Part shown: positions 41,710 through 49,345 of the stretch, piece after piece
How positions within the stretch are numbered: the stretch's first letter is position 1
Layout: each line of letters opens with the position of its first letter
Assembly: GCA_947177415.1 (NCBI GenBank)
Contig: CAMWUK010000015.1
Location: 1-49,345, forward strand
Direction of reading: 5' to 3'
Source: an uncultured Clostridiaceae bacterium
GTDB lineage: Bacteria > Bacillota > Clostridia > Lachnospirales > Lachnospiraceae
DNA length: 49,345 nt
Notes under the pieces: model-generated
Told to the model about the DNA's origin: nothing
Database searches by the model: none
What the model saw: the letters and a program-made list of their open reading frames with translations, nothing else
Made by a program: the position numbers and the translations under genes

Positions 41710-43071
41710 TTATGGCTGCATTTCAATATGCATTCTATCTGTACCACGCATTTCAATACGAGGTGCACCATTTCCTTCCAAATATTCTCTAGTTATGGTT
41801 ACCATTCCGATGTTATCATCCTTTGGAATTTCATACATAATGTCCAGCATAAATTCCTCAAGAATAGCACGAAGTGCACGTGCCCCCGTCTTCTTCTTGA
41901 GTGCCTTTTCTGCAATTGCCTCAAGTGCTTCATCATCAAATTTCAAATCCACCTCATCTAATGCCAGCAACTTCTGATACTGTTTCACAATGGCATTTTT
42001 AGGCTCCACTAATACTTTCACCAACATATCTTTTGTCAGTTCTTCCAAAGAAAATACAATAGGCAGTCTTCCCAAAAATTCCGGAATCATACCAAATTCA
42101 CGCAAATCTTCTGCTGTAACTTTACTAAGAATATTAGGATCCTTATCATATTGGTCTTTCAATTTTCCACCAAAACCAATAGACATTTGTTTTGTCAAAC
42201 GGTTTTTTATAACTTTCTCCAATTTTGGAAAAGCACCACCACAAATGAACAAAATATTTCTGGTATTCACTGTAGTCATTGGCACCATGGCATTTTTATT
42301 GGTCGCTCCCACTGGCACTTCTACATCACTGCCTTCTAAAAGCTTTAACATACCTTGCTGCACAGATTCTCCACTTACATCACGATTTGTTGTACTTTGT
42401 TTCTTTGCAATTTTATCAATCTCATCAATAAAAATAATTCCCTTTTCTGCTTTTTCCACGTCATTGTCTGCTGCTGCCAAAAGTTTAGAAATAACACTCT
42501 CTACATCATCCCCGATATATCCTGCTTCTGTTAAGGACGTTGCATCTGTAATTGCAAGAGGAACTTGAAGAATTCTTGCCAGTGTCTTCACCAGAAAAGT
42601 CTTTCCGCTTCCTGTTGGTCCAATCATTAACATATTTGACTTTTCAATCTCAATATCATCCATTGTTCCGGTAGATACTCTTTTGTAATGATTATACACA
42701 GCAACAGAAATTACTTTTTTAGCAAAATCTTGTCCCACAACAAAATCATCTAATTTCCCTTTTATAATATGAGGAGCTGGAATATGATTAATATCTAAAA
42801 TTGGCTCTTCCTTTGCCTTTTCTTTTTTCTTTTTTAACTTTTGTTTTTTCGGAACTTCATTAAGCGGAGTTTGAAAACCACTCATGTGCATCATATCCAT
42901 GTAGGGACCCATATTTCCAAAATTTGAATTATTCATAGTATCAAATGTTTTTTGCATGCAATCACTACAAATACATATATTATTAGGAATATGTATCATC
43001 TTGCCTACCTGGCTTTCTGTTCTTCTACATATATAACAAACATCTTCATACTCTTTATTCTCTTTACTCAT
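41710..43071 (-). CDS. clpX: ClpX-like ATP-dependent protease ATPase subunit
   Basis: AAA+ unfoldase that feeds ClpP. N-terminal zinc domain with Cys12, Cys15, Cys35, Cys38; Walker A GPTGSGKT (151-158); Walker B IIFIDEIDKI; pore loop GYIGDDVES; ClpP-docking loop with IGFGG; sensor GRLPIVF. A Lys-rich linker (75-90) makes it about 30 residues longer than usual. It is not beside clpP or tig here, so it may be a second clpX copy in the genome. Confidence 0.93.
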   Translation of the reverse strand: MSKENKEYEDVCYICRRTESQVGKMIHIPNNICICSDCMQKTFDTMNNSNFGNMGPYMDMMHMSGFQTPLNEVPKKQKLKKKKEKAKEEPILDINHIPAPHIIKGKLDDFVVGQDFAKKVISVAVYNHYKRVSTGTMDDIEIEKSNMLMIGPTGSGKTFLVKTLARILQVPLAITDATSLTEAGYIGDDVESVISKLLAAADNDVEKAEKGIIFIDEIDKIAKKQSTTNRDVSGESVQQGMLKLLEGSDVEVPVGATNKNAMVPMTTVNTRNILFICGGAFPKLEKVIKNRLTKQMSIGFGGKLKDQYDKDPNILSKVTAEDLREFGMIPEFLGRLPIVFSLEELTKDMLVKVLVEPKNAIVKQYQKLLALDEVDLKFDDEALEAIAEKALKKKTGARALRAILEEFMLDIMYEIPKDDNIGMVTITREYLEGNGAPRIEMRGTDRMHIEMQP

Positions 43072-43284
43072 TTTTTCCTCCTATTACATACACAAATCTA
43101 TCTTTATTTGTTTACATTCTATTATACATATTCAAGTCTTTACATTAAACTTCTGGATTATATAAAGGCTTCATCCTGCTTAAAGTTTATAAACCTCAAT
43201 TGTTTACTCTTTTTATAGGATATCATAACATTCCATGGAAAATTTTTCAATAGCATATCTAAAATAGTAAATAGTCACCTAAAT

Positions 43285-43350
43285 GTTACTGTTCACTCAC
43301 AAGCTTGACACTTGCTGTCAAGCTATGTGCCAAAAACGTAAAACAGTAAC
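43285..43350. mobile_element. 66-bp deletion derivative of family A, reversed
   Basis: GTTACTGTTCACTCACAAGC, then the AGCTTGACA stem and CAAAAACGTAAAACAGTAAC. Perfect 8-bp flanks ACCTAAAT (43277-43284, 43351-43358). It keeps only the third stem and the two ends, in reverse relative to the full copies. Confidence 0.9.
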
Positions 43351-43453
43351 ACCTAAATTATTACATTTCTTCAAATCTCTCTACTATAAAGTCATTTCCA
43401 AAACAAAAGAAGCATTACCAACGTAATACTCCTTTTGCATGGTTATATACTGT

Positions 43454-43619
43454 GAAAGTGTTATCGATAGGTATAGAAATTGGTTTGTGCCTGCACAAAG
43501 ACCAACTTCTATATCTATCGTAGAACCTGATGTGTATGAGCATATAAGGCGATAGCCTGGAATGCGAATACACATTAGGCAGTTACGGGAGCACGTAGTG
43601 CGGAGTAACTGACACTTTC
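43454..43619. other. 166-nt four-way-junction structure 3' of htrA
   Basis: Closing stem GAAAGTGT / ACACTTTC holds three hairpins with almost no unpaired bases between them: a long one at 43462-43522 (TATCGATAGGTATAGAA ... ATCTATCG), one at 43526-43579 (CCTGATGTGTAT / ATACACATTAGG) and one at 43580-43611 (CAGTTAC / GTAACTG with GAGCAC/GTGC). Flanking small hairpins lie at 43412-43432 and 43626-43651. With the 66-bp element it fills the 583-base gap clpX-htrA. It could be a structured RNA or a DNA element; strand unknown. Confidence 0.7.
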
Positions 43620-43654
43620 ATTTATGGTGCTGCTGCCAAAGGCAGCATGTAAGT

Positions 43655-45424
43655 TTAATATCCATAGAAATAGCGGTAAAATTGTTCCATTTCATCTTCA
43701 TCAAATCCATAAGGATTTGTGCTATATCCATTTGCCCCTTGATTATCCTGATTACCACTTCCACCTTGATTTCCATTGTTAGGGGTCTCATTTCCTTGGT
43801 TATTTGGAGTACCCTGACTCTTTTCTAATGAATCTAAAGTCTTTACTCCTTTTAGGGTAACTTTTATTTTGTGTTCTTTGTATTCCCCTTTTTCATAACG
43901 TAACACCTTTAGTGTTAATTTTGTTCCTACCCGATAGGAATTGACTTTCTCTGCCAACTCTTCAATTGTTAAAATCTCTGCATCATTCATTCCAACAATA
44001 ACATCACCTACCATAATTCCGGCTTCTTTTGCTGCACCATCTTCACCAACTTCATATACATAAACACCAATTGGAAAATTTGGGTATTGTTTTTGCACTT
44101 CTTCTGTAATATTCTTTCCTGATATTCCTAAATACCCTTTTTCTTCATCTGTTAATACTTCACGGTTCATAAGTTCATTAATTACAGTAATGGCATCTGA
44201 AATTGGAATTGCAAATCCCATTCCTTCTACAGAAGTATCTGCATATTTTGCCGAATTAATTCCTATAAGCTGTCCATGAATATCCAATAATGCCCCACCA
44301 CTGTTCCCAGGGTTAATTGCTGCATCGGTTTGTAAAAGAGTCATATTTCCCTCTTCCACTTCTACTTTTCTATCCTTTGCACTAATATATCCAACTGTCA
44401 AAGATTGTCCATACCCCAATGAATTACCAATAGCAATAGACATTTCTCCTACTTTTGCATTATCTGAATTTCCAATTTTTGCTTCTGCAATATTTTTTTG
44501 GATATCTTTTGGTATGTCTTTTGTCTTAACCAATACAACCGCTAAATCTCTTCCACTGTCTGTACCCTTTACAGTAGCTTCTACCATATCTTTTTCCGAG
44601 TCTGCTCCATAGAAACCTACCATAATTTTCTTTGCTATCCCTTTCTGCCCAGAAATTACATGGTTATTGGTTACTATTAAAACCTCATCCTCTGAAATCT
44701 TTAATACAATACCGGAACCACTTCCTGTGCTATCTTTATCATAGGTTCCAAAATATGTCTCATAAGAAGAAGTAACAGTACTTGTAATAGATACAATAGA
44801 TGGCATACATTGTTCCACTACTTTTGTCAAATCACTTGGTGCTTTTATTGTGTTCTCTGATGAAGTAACTGTTGCAGAAAGGGTATTTATACCATTTCCT
44901 CCTATTTGCTGCCCTTTATGGCTAACAATTCCCAGTTTGTCTGCTGCAAATAGCACTACACAAAATCCAATACCTGCGACAAGTCCTACTGCTGCCGCTT
45001 TACCAAGGCTCTTCAAAAACTTATGCTCCTTTTTTTCTTTCTTAGGTGGTGCCATAAAAGTCTGTGCACCCATTTGCTGTTCAAAGTTGCCATTCTGCTG
45101 ACTTTGATAGAGATTACCTCCCGCTTTTTCTGTCCAGAATTTATATCCTTGGTTACTTTGATTGCTGTAAGAAACCGGCTGAACCGGTTGTTTTGCCTTA
45201 GCTTCCTCAATCGGTGCAGATTGCAATACGAAATTTGGATTGACAGATTCCACAACCTCATTTGTATCTTCTGTTAATATAGTTTCCTCATTCCCCTCCT
45301 TCTCATCATCTGCAAAATCAGCTTGTTCCATATCTGGTATTATAAAGTTGGGTTGGGAAATTTGTTCCTCTTCTTTATTCATCTCTTGTTCCCTGTTTTC
45401 TGGAAATACTTTTTCCTCGTTCAT
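43655..45424 (-). CDS. htrA: HtrA/DegP-like membrane serine protease with PDZ domain, 589 aa
   Basis: A long acidic, Gln/Asn-rich cytosolic N-terminus (1-135) precedes one membrane segment (AAAVGLVAGIGFCVVLFAA, about 143-161). The trypsin-like domain has His255 (TNNHVI), Asp293 (GRDLAVV) and Ser375 (NPGNSGGALL). A PDZ domain follows (about 435-540), then a Gly/Asn/Gln-rich tail ending YRYFYGY. It degrades misfolded envelope proteins. It is divergent from the sugar transferase gene. Confidence 0.95.
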   Translation of the reverse strand: MNEEKVFPENREQEMNKEEEQISQPNFIIPDMEQADFADDEKEGNEETILTEDTNEVVESVNPNFVLQSAPIEEAKAKQPVQPVSYSNQSNQGYKFWTEKAGGNLYQSQQNGNFEQQMGAQTFMAPPKKEKKEHKFLKSLGKAAAVGLVAGIGFCVVLFAADKLGIVSHKGQQIGGNGINTLSATVTSSENTIKAPSDLTKVVEQCMPSIVSITSTVTSSYETYFGTYDKDSTGSGSGIVLKISEDEVLIVTNNHVISGQKGIAKKIMVGFYGADSEKDMVEATVKGTDSGRDLAVVLVKTKDIPKDIQKNIAEAKIGNSDNAKVGEMSIAIGNSLGYGQSLTVGYISAKDRKVEVEEGNMTLLQTDAAINPGNSGGALLDIHGQLIGINSAKYADTSVEGMGFAIPISDAITVINELMNREVLTDEEKGYLGISGKNITEEVQKQYPNFPIGVYVYEVGEDGAAKEAGIMVGDVIVGMNDAEILTIEELAEKVNSYRVGTKLTLKVLRYEKGEYKEHKIKVTLKGVKTLDSLEKSQGTPNNQGNETPNNGNQGGSGNQDNQGANGYSTNPYGFDEDEMEQFYRYFYGY

Positions 45425-45557
45425 CTATACTACTCCTTTCAAACTGTAAAAGCCATTACTATGAAAGCCCTGACTATTATCTTTTCCTTTAAACACTTAC
45501 AGTATAACAACTATTTGTGTAAAGTTTGTGAATATCTATTTTATTTTTACTATTATC

Positions 45558-45586
45558 TTGCAGAAAATCTGGCAATACTGTATTAT
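45558..45586 (+). promoter_or_regulatory. Promoter of the sugar transferase gene
   Basis: -35 TTGCAG (45558-45563), 17-base spacer, -10 TATTAT (45581-45586), 39 bases before the ATG. Confidence 0.6.
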
Positions 45587-45625
45587 AGTAAGAGTGTTAT
45601 CCAATTTAAAAAAAGGAGGAAACCA

Positions 45626-47056
45626 ATGATAAAAGATAATCAAAAACTTTTAAATCATCTACTTGTCGTTTTAGATGGAGTATTTGTGATATTAGCATTT
45701 TCCATTGCATACTTTTTAAAATTCAGTGGATACAGCCCATTAATAAGGATTGGATTTTTGGTACCCAAATTTGGCTATTTCCTATTCAAACAATACAGTC
45801 AAGCACTTTTATATATTGTGCCAATTTATTTGATTATATACAGTTCTTTCCATTTATATGCACCAAGAAGAACTTTTGGCAAACGAATTGAGATATGGAA
45901 TATTTTCAAATCAAATATATTGGGAATTCTGTTTTTTATTGGAGTCCTATTTTTTATGAAAATTTCCATACAATTTTCCCGTTGGTTTATCATTTACTTT
46001 TTTGTGGTAAATGTATTTATGTCCATTTTCTTCCGTATGTCTTTGCGGTTAATATTAAAATATTTCCGAAGAAAAGGACTGAATTTAAAACACATTATAC
46101 TTGTAGGTTATAGCAACATTTGTGAATGTTATATTGATCAAATCAAGTCAAATCCTTCTTGGGGATACCGGATACATGGCATTATTTCTGACAATAAACC
46201 AATTGGCTTTACTTATCGTGATGTACCGGTTATTGCCACAACAGATGATCTTCCGGTTCTTTTAGGAGAACATTCCGATTTAGATGAAATTGCTATTACA
46301 CTTGGTTTAAAGGACTACCAGAAACTAGAAAGCATTGTTGGTATTTGTGAAAAATCCGGTGTACACACCAAATTCCTGCCAGACTATAACCATATTATTC
46401 CAACCCAGCCATACATTGAAGATGTAAACGGAATTGCTGTGGTAAATATCCGTAAAGTTCCATTAAATAACTGGCTGAACATGATGTTAAAACGTATTGT
46501 AGACCTTATTGGTGCAAGTGTTGCACTAGTTATCTTCTCTATACCAATGCTAGTTATTTCCATTATTATAAAGGTAACCTCACCAGGTCCTCTTATCTTT
46601 TCCCAGATAAGAGTAGGTATGCATAATAAAGAATTTAAGATGTACAAATTCCGATCTATGTGCGAACAAACAGAATCATCCGAAAAAAAAGCATGGACCG
46701 TAAAAGACGATCCGCGGGTTACTCCGATTGGGCGTTTCATAAGAAAAACCAGTATAGATGAACTCCCACAATTTATTAATGTATTGAAAGGTGAAATGAG
46801 CTTAGTAGGTCCTCGTCCGGAACGTCCATATTTCGTAGAACAATTTAAGGAGGAAATTCCCCGATATATGATCAAACATCAGGTTCGTCCAGGATTAACC
46901 GGCTGGGCACAAGTAAATGGATATCGTGGGGATACTTCTATACAAAAACGAATAGATTGTGATTTATATTATATTGAGAACTGGTCTTTAGGACTGGATT
47001 TTAAAATACTCATTATGACTTTCTTTACAGGATTTGTAAACAAAAATGCTTATTAA
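45626..47056 (+). CDS. Undecaprenyl-phosphate sugar phosphotransferase, 476 aa
   Basis: Integral membrane enzyme that starts a surface polysaccharide by transferring a sugar-1-phosphate to the C55 lipid. Four N-terminal membrane helices, a Rossmann-like middle (IILVGYSNICECYIDQI), a fifth helix (LIGASVALVIFSIPMLVISI) and the catalytic bacterial-sugar-transferase domain with KMYKFRSM, KTSIDELPQFINVLKGEMSL and VGPRPERP. The start follows AAGGAGG; the frame is open 101 codons further but into htrA. Related to WbaP/WcaJ; sugar unknown. Followed by an LCP ligase. Confidence 0.93.
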   Translation: MIKDNQKLLNHLLVVLDGVFVILAFSIAYFLKFSGYSPLIRIGFLVPKFGYFLFKQYSQALLYIVPIYLIIYSSFHLYAPRRTFGKRIEIWNIFKSNILGILFFIGVLFFMKISIQFSRWFIIYFFVVNVFMSIFFRMSLRLILKYFRRKGLNLKHIILVGYSNICECYIDQIKSNPSWGYRIHGIISDNKPIGFTYRDVPVIATTDDLPVLLGEHSDLDEIAITLGLKDYQKLESIVGICEKSGVHTKFLPDYNHIIPTQPYIEDVNGIAVVNIRKVPLNNWLNMMLKRIVDLIGASVALVIFSIPMLVISIIIKVTSPGPLIFSQIRVGMHNKEFKMYKFRSMCEQTESSEKKAWTVKDDPRVTPIGRFIRKTSIDELPQFINVLKGEMSLVGPRPERPYFVEQFKEEIPRYMIKHQVRPGLTGWAQVNGYRGDTSIQKRIDCDLYYIENWSLGLDFKILIMTFFTGFVNKNAY

Positions 47057-47068
47057 TAAATATTTTTC

Positions 47069-47213
47069 GTTACTGTTCACACCTATGGTGCTAACAGTAA
47101 CGGAATCCAGCCTATTTAAAGTTCGCCTTCGGCGAAAGGCTGGATTCTTGGCTATTTTACATTCTTGGCACATAGCTTGACAGCAAGTGTCAAGCTTGTG
47201 AGTGAACAGTAAC
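47069..47213. mobile_element. 145-bp MITE-like element, family A, copy 3
   Basis: Ends GTTACTGTTCAC and GTGAACAGTAAC; perfect 8-bp flanks TATTTTTC (47061-47068, 47214-47221). It lies between the sugar transferase and LCP genes, 12 bases after the former's stop. With the hairpin at 47218-47285 it fills the 306-base gap. Confidence 0.93.
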
Positions 47214-47217
47214 TATT

Positions 47218-47285
47218 TTTCATCTACAAGATGGCGAAACGAAGCGATGTGTTGGCATCGTTGTGTGAAGCCATCTAAGATGAAA
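47218..47285. repeat. Long imperfect hairpin, 68 nt
   Basis: TTTCATCT / AGATGAAA, GATGGC / GCCATC and AACGAAGCGATG / CATCGTTG nest into one stem. No T-run follows, so it is not an ordinary terminator. Its 5' arm overlaps the right target copy of the adjacent element. Confidence 0.7.
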
Positions 47286-47362
47286 GAAAACAAAGAAATT
47301 TACTGATTGGCATACATTTTCTATTTTTTTATTGCATAAAAATACAAAAGGGAGATGGAAAC

Positions 47363-48409
47363 ATGACAAACAAAAGGAAAAAAACAGTTTCCAAAAAGAA
47401 ACTACGACAACAGCGACGAAAAAGAAAACGAATTTTATATATAATTGAATTTATCTTACTGCTTATTTTAATTCCTCTCGCATTTATATATATTAAGTTA
47501 GGGCAAATTCCTACTTATAATATGGATAGATCTGCTATTGAAAAAAATGAATATAATGATGCAAATATGAAAAATTATACAAATATTGCTTTATTCGGTG
47601 TAGACTCCCGGGCTAATGAATTGAAGGAAAAAACCAGAACAGACTGTATTATTATTGCCAGCATTAACAACAAAACGAAAGATGTTATTTTAGCTTCCAT
47701 TTACCGTGATACTTTTGTTTATATTGCAGACCACGGATACACAAAGATTAACCACGCTTATGCTTATGGAGGTCCAGAATTGGCACTTAGTACTATTAAT
47801 AAAAATTTTGATTTAAATGTAACAGATTTTGTAACAGTAAATTTCAGTGTTTTAACTGAGGTGATTGATTTACTTGGTGGTGTGGATATCGAAATTACAA
47901 AAGATGAATTAGATTATGTGAACGCCTATGCAAAAGATGTGGCAAGAATTAATGGCAAGAAAACAAAAAAAATCCCTTCTGCTGGCTTACAAACGTTAAC
48001 TGGTATTCAGGCAACCGGCTACTGCCGTGTCCGCTATACTTCTGGTGGTGACTTTACCCGCTCCCAGAGACAAAGAACTGTTATGAATCAGATCGTAAAG
48101 AAAGCAAAATCTTCTAACCCAATTACTTTATACAAAATACTGGATGAAGTGTTGCCGCAAATATATACCAGCCTTGATACCAATACATTAGTTAAGCTTG
48201 CATCAAATGCATTATCTTACAATATTGCAGATGATTTTGGATTTCCTTTTGAAAAAAGTACACCAACAATTAATAAGGCTTCTGTGGTAACAGCAGAAAC
48301 GCTTTCTTCTAATGTTAGTACATTACATGAAAAATTATTTGGTACCACAGGATATACACCTTCCAGTACTGTAGATTACCGCAGCAACGAAATTGCATCT
48401 ATGAAGTAA
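47363..48409 (+). CDS. LytR-CpsA-Psr (LCP) family glycopolymer ligase, 348 aa
   Basis: Basic N-terminus, one membrane helix (IIEFILLLILIPLAFIYI, about 28-45), then an extracellular LCP domain: NIALFGVDSR, TRTDCIIIASINNKTKDVILASI, YRDTFVYIADHG, KINHAYAYGG, and RYTSGGDFTRSQRQR with the conserved Arg set. It attaches lipid-linked glycopolymers to peptidoglycan. It follows the sugar transferase on the same strand, which probably starts the polymer. The ribosome site is GGGAGATGG. Confidence 0.95.
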   Translation: MTNKRKKTVSKKKLRQQRRKRKRILYIIEFILLLILIPLAFIYIKLGQIPTYNMDRSAIEKNEYNDANMKNYTNIALFGVDSRANELKEKTRTDCIIIASINNKTKDVILASIYRDTFVYIADHGYTKINHAYAYGGPELALSTINKNFDLNVTDFVTVNFSVLTEVIDLLGGVDIEITKDELDYVNAYAKDVARINGKKTKKIPSAGLQTLTGIQATGYCRVRYTSGGDFTRSQRQRTVMNQIVKKAKSSNPITLYKILDEVLPQIYTSLDTNTLVKLASNALSYNIADDFGFPFEKSTPTINKASVVTAETLSSNVSTLHEKLFGTTGYTPSSTVDYRSNEIASMK

Positions 48410-48418
48410 GTATTATGA

Positions 48419-48572
48419 TAACAGTTCACACCTATGGTGCAAACAGTAACGGAATCCAGCCTATTTTTAATTTGCCTTTGGCGAAAGGCTGGATTCTTGG
48501 CTATTCTAGGTTCTTGGCACATAGCTTGACAGCAAGTGTCAAGCTTGTGAATGAACAGTAACGAACTGTTAC
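48419..48572. mobile_element. Family A element, copy 4, diverged
   Basis: TAACAGTTCAC ... GTGAATGAACAGTAAC, then an extra terminus GAACTGTTAC. Flanks TATTATGA (48411-48418) and TATTATTA (48573-48580) agree at 7 of 8. The inner cap has changed to TTTGCCTTTGGCGAA, keeping its pairing partly. Confidence 0.78.
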
Positions 48573-48576
48573 TATT

Positions 48577-48736
48577 ATTACTAAGGCGGTTAAATAATGA
48601 TGTTTTTACTTGCCTAAATTTCCATCTGCTGCGTTGTCGTCAATCGACGTAGCCACCGCTACGCCTCATTTCTCCGCCTTGCAGAATGAAAATTTATTCT
48701 GCATAAAATTCATCAACATTTAACAGCCTTAGTAAT
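48577..48736. repeat. 160-bp inverted-repeat element
   Basis: Ends ATTACTAAGGC and GCCTTAGTAAT, extended by GGTTAAATAATGATG against CATCAACATTTAACAG. Inside: TCGACGTAGC / GCTACG and GCAGAATGAAAATTTATTCTGC. No clear target duplication. It directly abuts the family A copy. The bases 48737-48905 upstream of the next gene are T-rich with no promoter I would defend. Confidence 0.7.
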
Positions 48737-48905
48737 ATGTATACTTTTTTCTAGTTTTTCTTGATTTTTTTTCCATTTTCTGTTACATTTGATGTAAGGC
48801 TATAAACTTTTTAAAGAGTTAGCACATTGTAAAGATGCAGATTAACATCTGACAACAAGTATCTCTGAACATACTTGAATACAAAAAGAAAGGAAAATAT
48901 ATTAT

Positions 48906-49217
48906 ATGAGTACAGAAAAAGAAGTTGAATCCATTACTTTAACTTTAGAGGATGGTACTGAAGAAGAATGTCTAATCTTAGAGATTTTCACTATTGAAGA
49001 ACTTGGAGATCAGGAATATATTGCTTTATTATCTATTCCTGAAGGATTGGAAGAATCTGAAGAAGAGGAATTGGAAACAGAAATTAGCTTATACCGCTAT
49101 ACAGAATTAGAAGATGAAGAAATTAGTCTTGATTTGATTGATGATCCAGAAGAAGCAGAAATTGTAGAAGCAGCTTTTCAAGCTCTAATGGATGCAGAAG
49201 ATGAGGACGAAGAATAA
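48906..49217 (+). CDS. DUF1292 domain protein, 103 aa
   Basis: Very acidic small protein opening MSTEKEVESITLTLEDGTEE with ECLILEIFTIEELGDQEYIALL, the core of DUF1292, a Firmicute family of unknown function often found near the ruvX / mreB-type genes. The C-terminus is Asp/Glu-rich. AAAGGAAA lies 10 bases before the ATG. The stop is followed at once by a modular repeat. Confidence 0.9.
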   Translation: MSTEKEVESITLTLEDGTEEECLILEIFTIEELGDQEYIALLSIPEGLEESEEEELETEISLYRYTELEDEEISLDLIDDPEEAEIVEAAFQALMDAEDEDEE

Positions 49218-49219
49218 TC

Positions 49220-49345
49220 GTAACAGGTCAGCCGTAGGCTGACCTGTTACGGAATGGGGCAAGCTTCGCATATAAATTGCCCCATTCCCCTCCTGTTTTA
49301 TTCTTTTATACGGTCTGCACAGCGGAGTGTGCAGACCTACCTGAA
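49220..49345. repeat. Modular GTAAC element cut by the window edge
   Basis: 31-bp terminal hairpin (GTAACAGGTCAGCC / GGCTGACCTGTTAC), stem GGAATGGGGC / GCCCCATTCC, a 24-base linker, stem GGTCTGCAC / GTGCAGACC, then TACCTGAA, where the window stops. This is the family C order with every stem sequence replaced. Confidence 0.88.

Noticed and set aside
43384-43575. 63-aa frame
   Set aside because: It lies across the four-way-junction structure and lacks a ribosome site.
1-49345. CRISPR array
   Set aside because: Repeats are scattered singly, not evenly spaced with unique spacers, and no cas gene is present.
1-49345. tRNA, rRNA, T-box or other known riboswitch
   Set aside because: I looked upstream of glnS, the pyr genes and ddh and saw no T-box, PyrR-type attenuator or lysine-riboswitch features that I could defend. 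No tRNA cloverleaf was recognised.

Overview
This is low-GC Firmicute DNA. It most resembles a motile gut Lachnospiraceae (Roseburia / Agathobacter / Lachnospira type; a family-level guess). Grounds: AT-rich codon use, strong AGGAGG ribosome sites, a FliK-like hook-length protein, meso-diaminopimelate dehydrogenase, a GlnRS, a ClpX and HtrA pair, a SleB-type hydrolase, and DUF1292 and DUF2225 proteins.

Layout. 166-3404: three hypothetical or DUF genes (minus). 3847-7012: a scar of a mobile element holding a KTR zinc protein, an ABC-2 exporter with a MerR regulator, and a tnpV remnant. 7127-13771: ddh plus a run of small accessory genes (hydrolases, LRR, HEAT, ankyrin, zinc ribbon). 13866-22013: the pyrimidine genes pyrD, pyrK, pyrF and pyrC, split between pyrF and pyrC by a second accessory run. 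22329-26340: holA, hemW, lepA. 27159-29279: fliK-like (plus). 29344-34028: DUF2225, glnS, a SleB-type hydrolase and a eukaryote-type hisA. 34438-37613: two paralogous TerB-like / beta-helix genes (plus). 38024-40729: an AraC regulator and a GH13 amylase. 41028-45424: GNAT, clpX, htrA. 45626-49217: a polyprenyl-phosphate sugar transferase, an LCP ligase and a DUF1292 protein (plus).

The most striking content is non-coding. About twenty short elements have ends of the form GTWACTGTTCA and range from 28 to about 190 bp. Ten of those with such ends are flanked by perfect 8-bp direct repeats, so they are transposed units (MITE-like). The larger ones share one hairpin order (terminal hairpin, long stem, linker, second stem, terminus), but the stem sequences differ completely between subfamilies. 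Several landed exactly at stop codons and kept or supplied the stop. No transposase is in the window. GTAA ends with an 8-bp duplication are what IS66-family elements make, so an IS66-type enzyme acting in trans is my inference.

A second pattern: the small accessory genes at 7-13.8 kb and 17.4-20 kb are all in one orientation, and most are separated by related imperfect inverted repeats (AAATTCC...GGAATTT). Two pairs of these are nearly identical. This looks like a gene-cassette array, but the sites do not match the integron attC consensus. Other oddities are a 42-bp copy of pyrC fused to a repeat end, a homopolymer frameshift, an in-frame stop ahead of a HEAT-repeat gene, and a 166-nt four-way-junction structure 3' of htrA.
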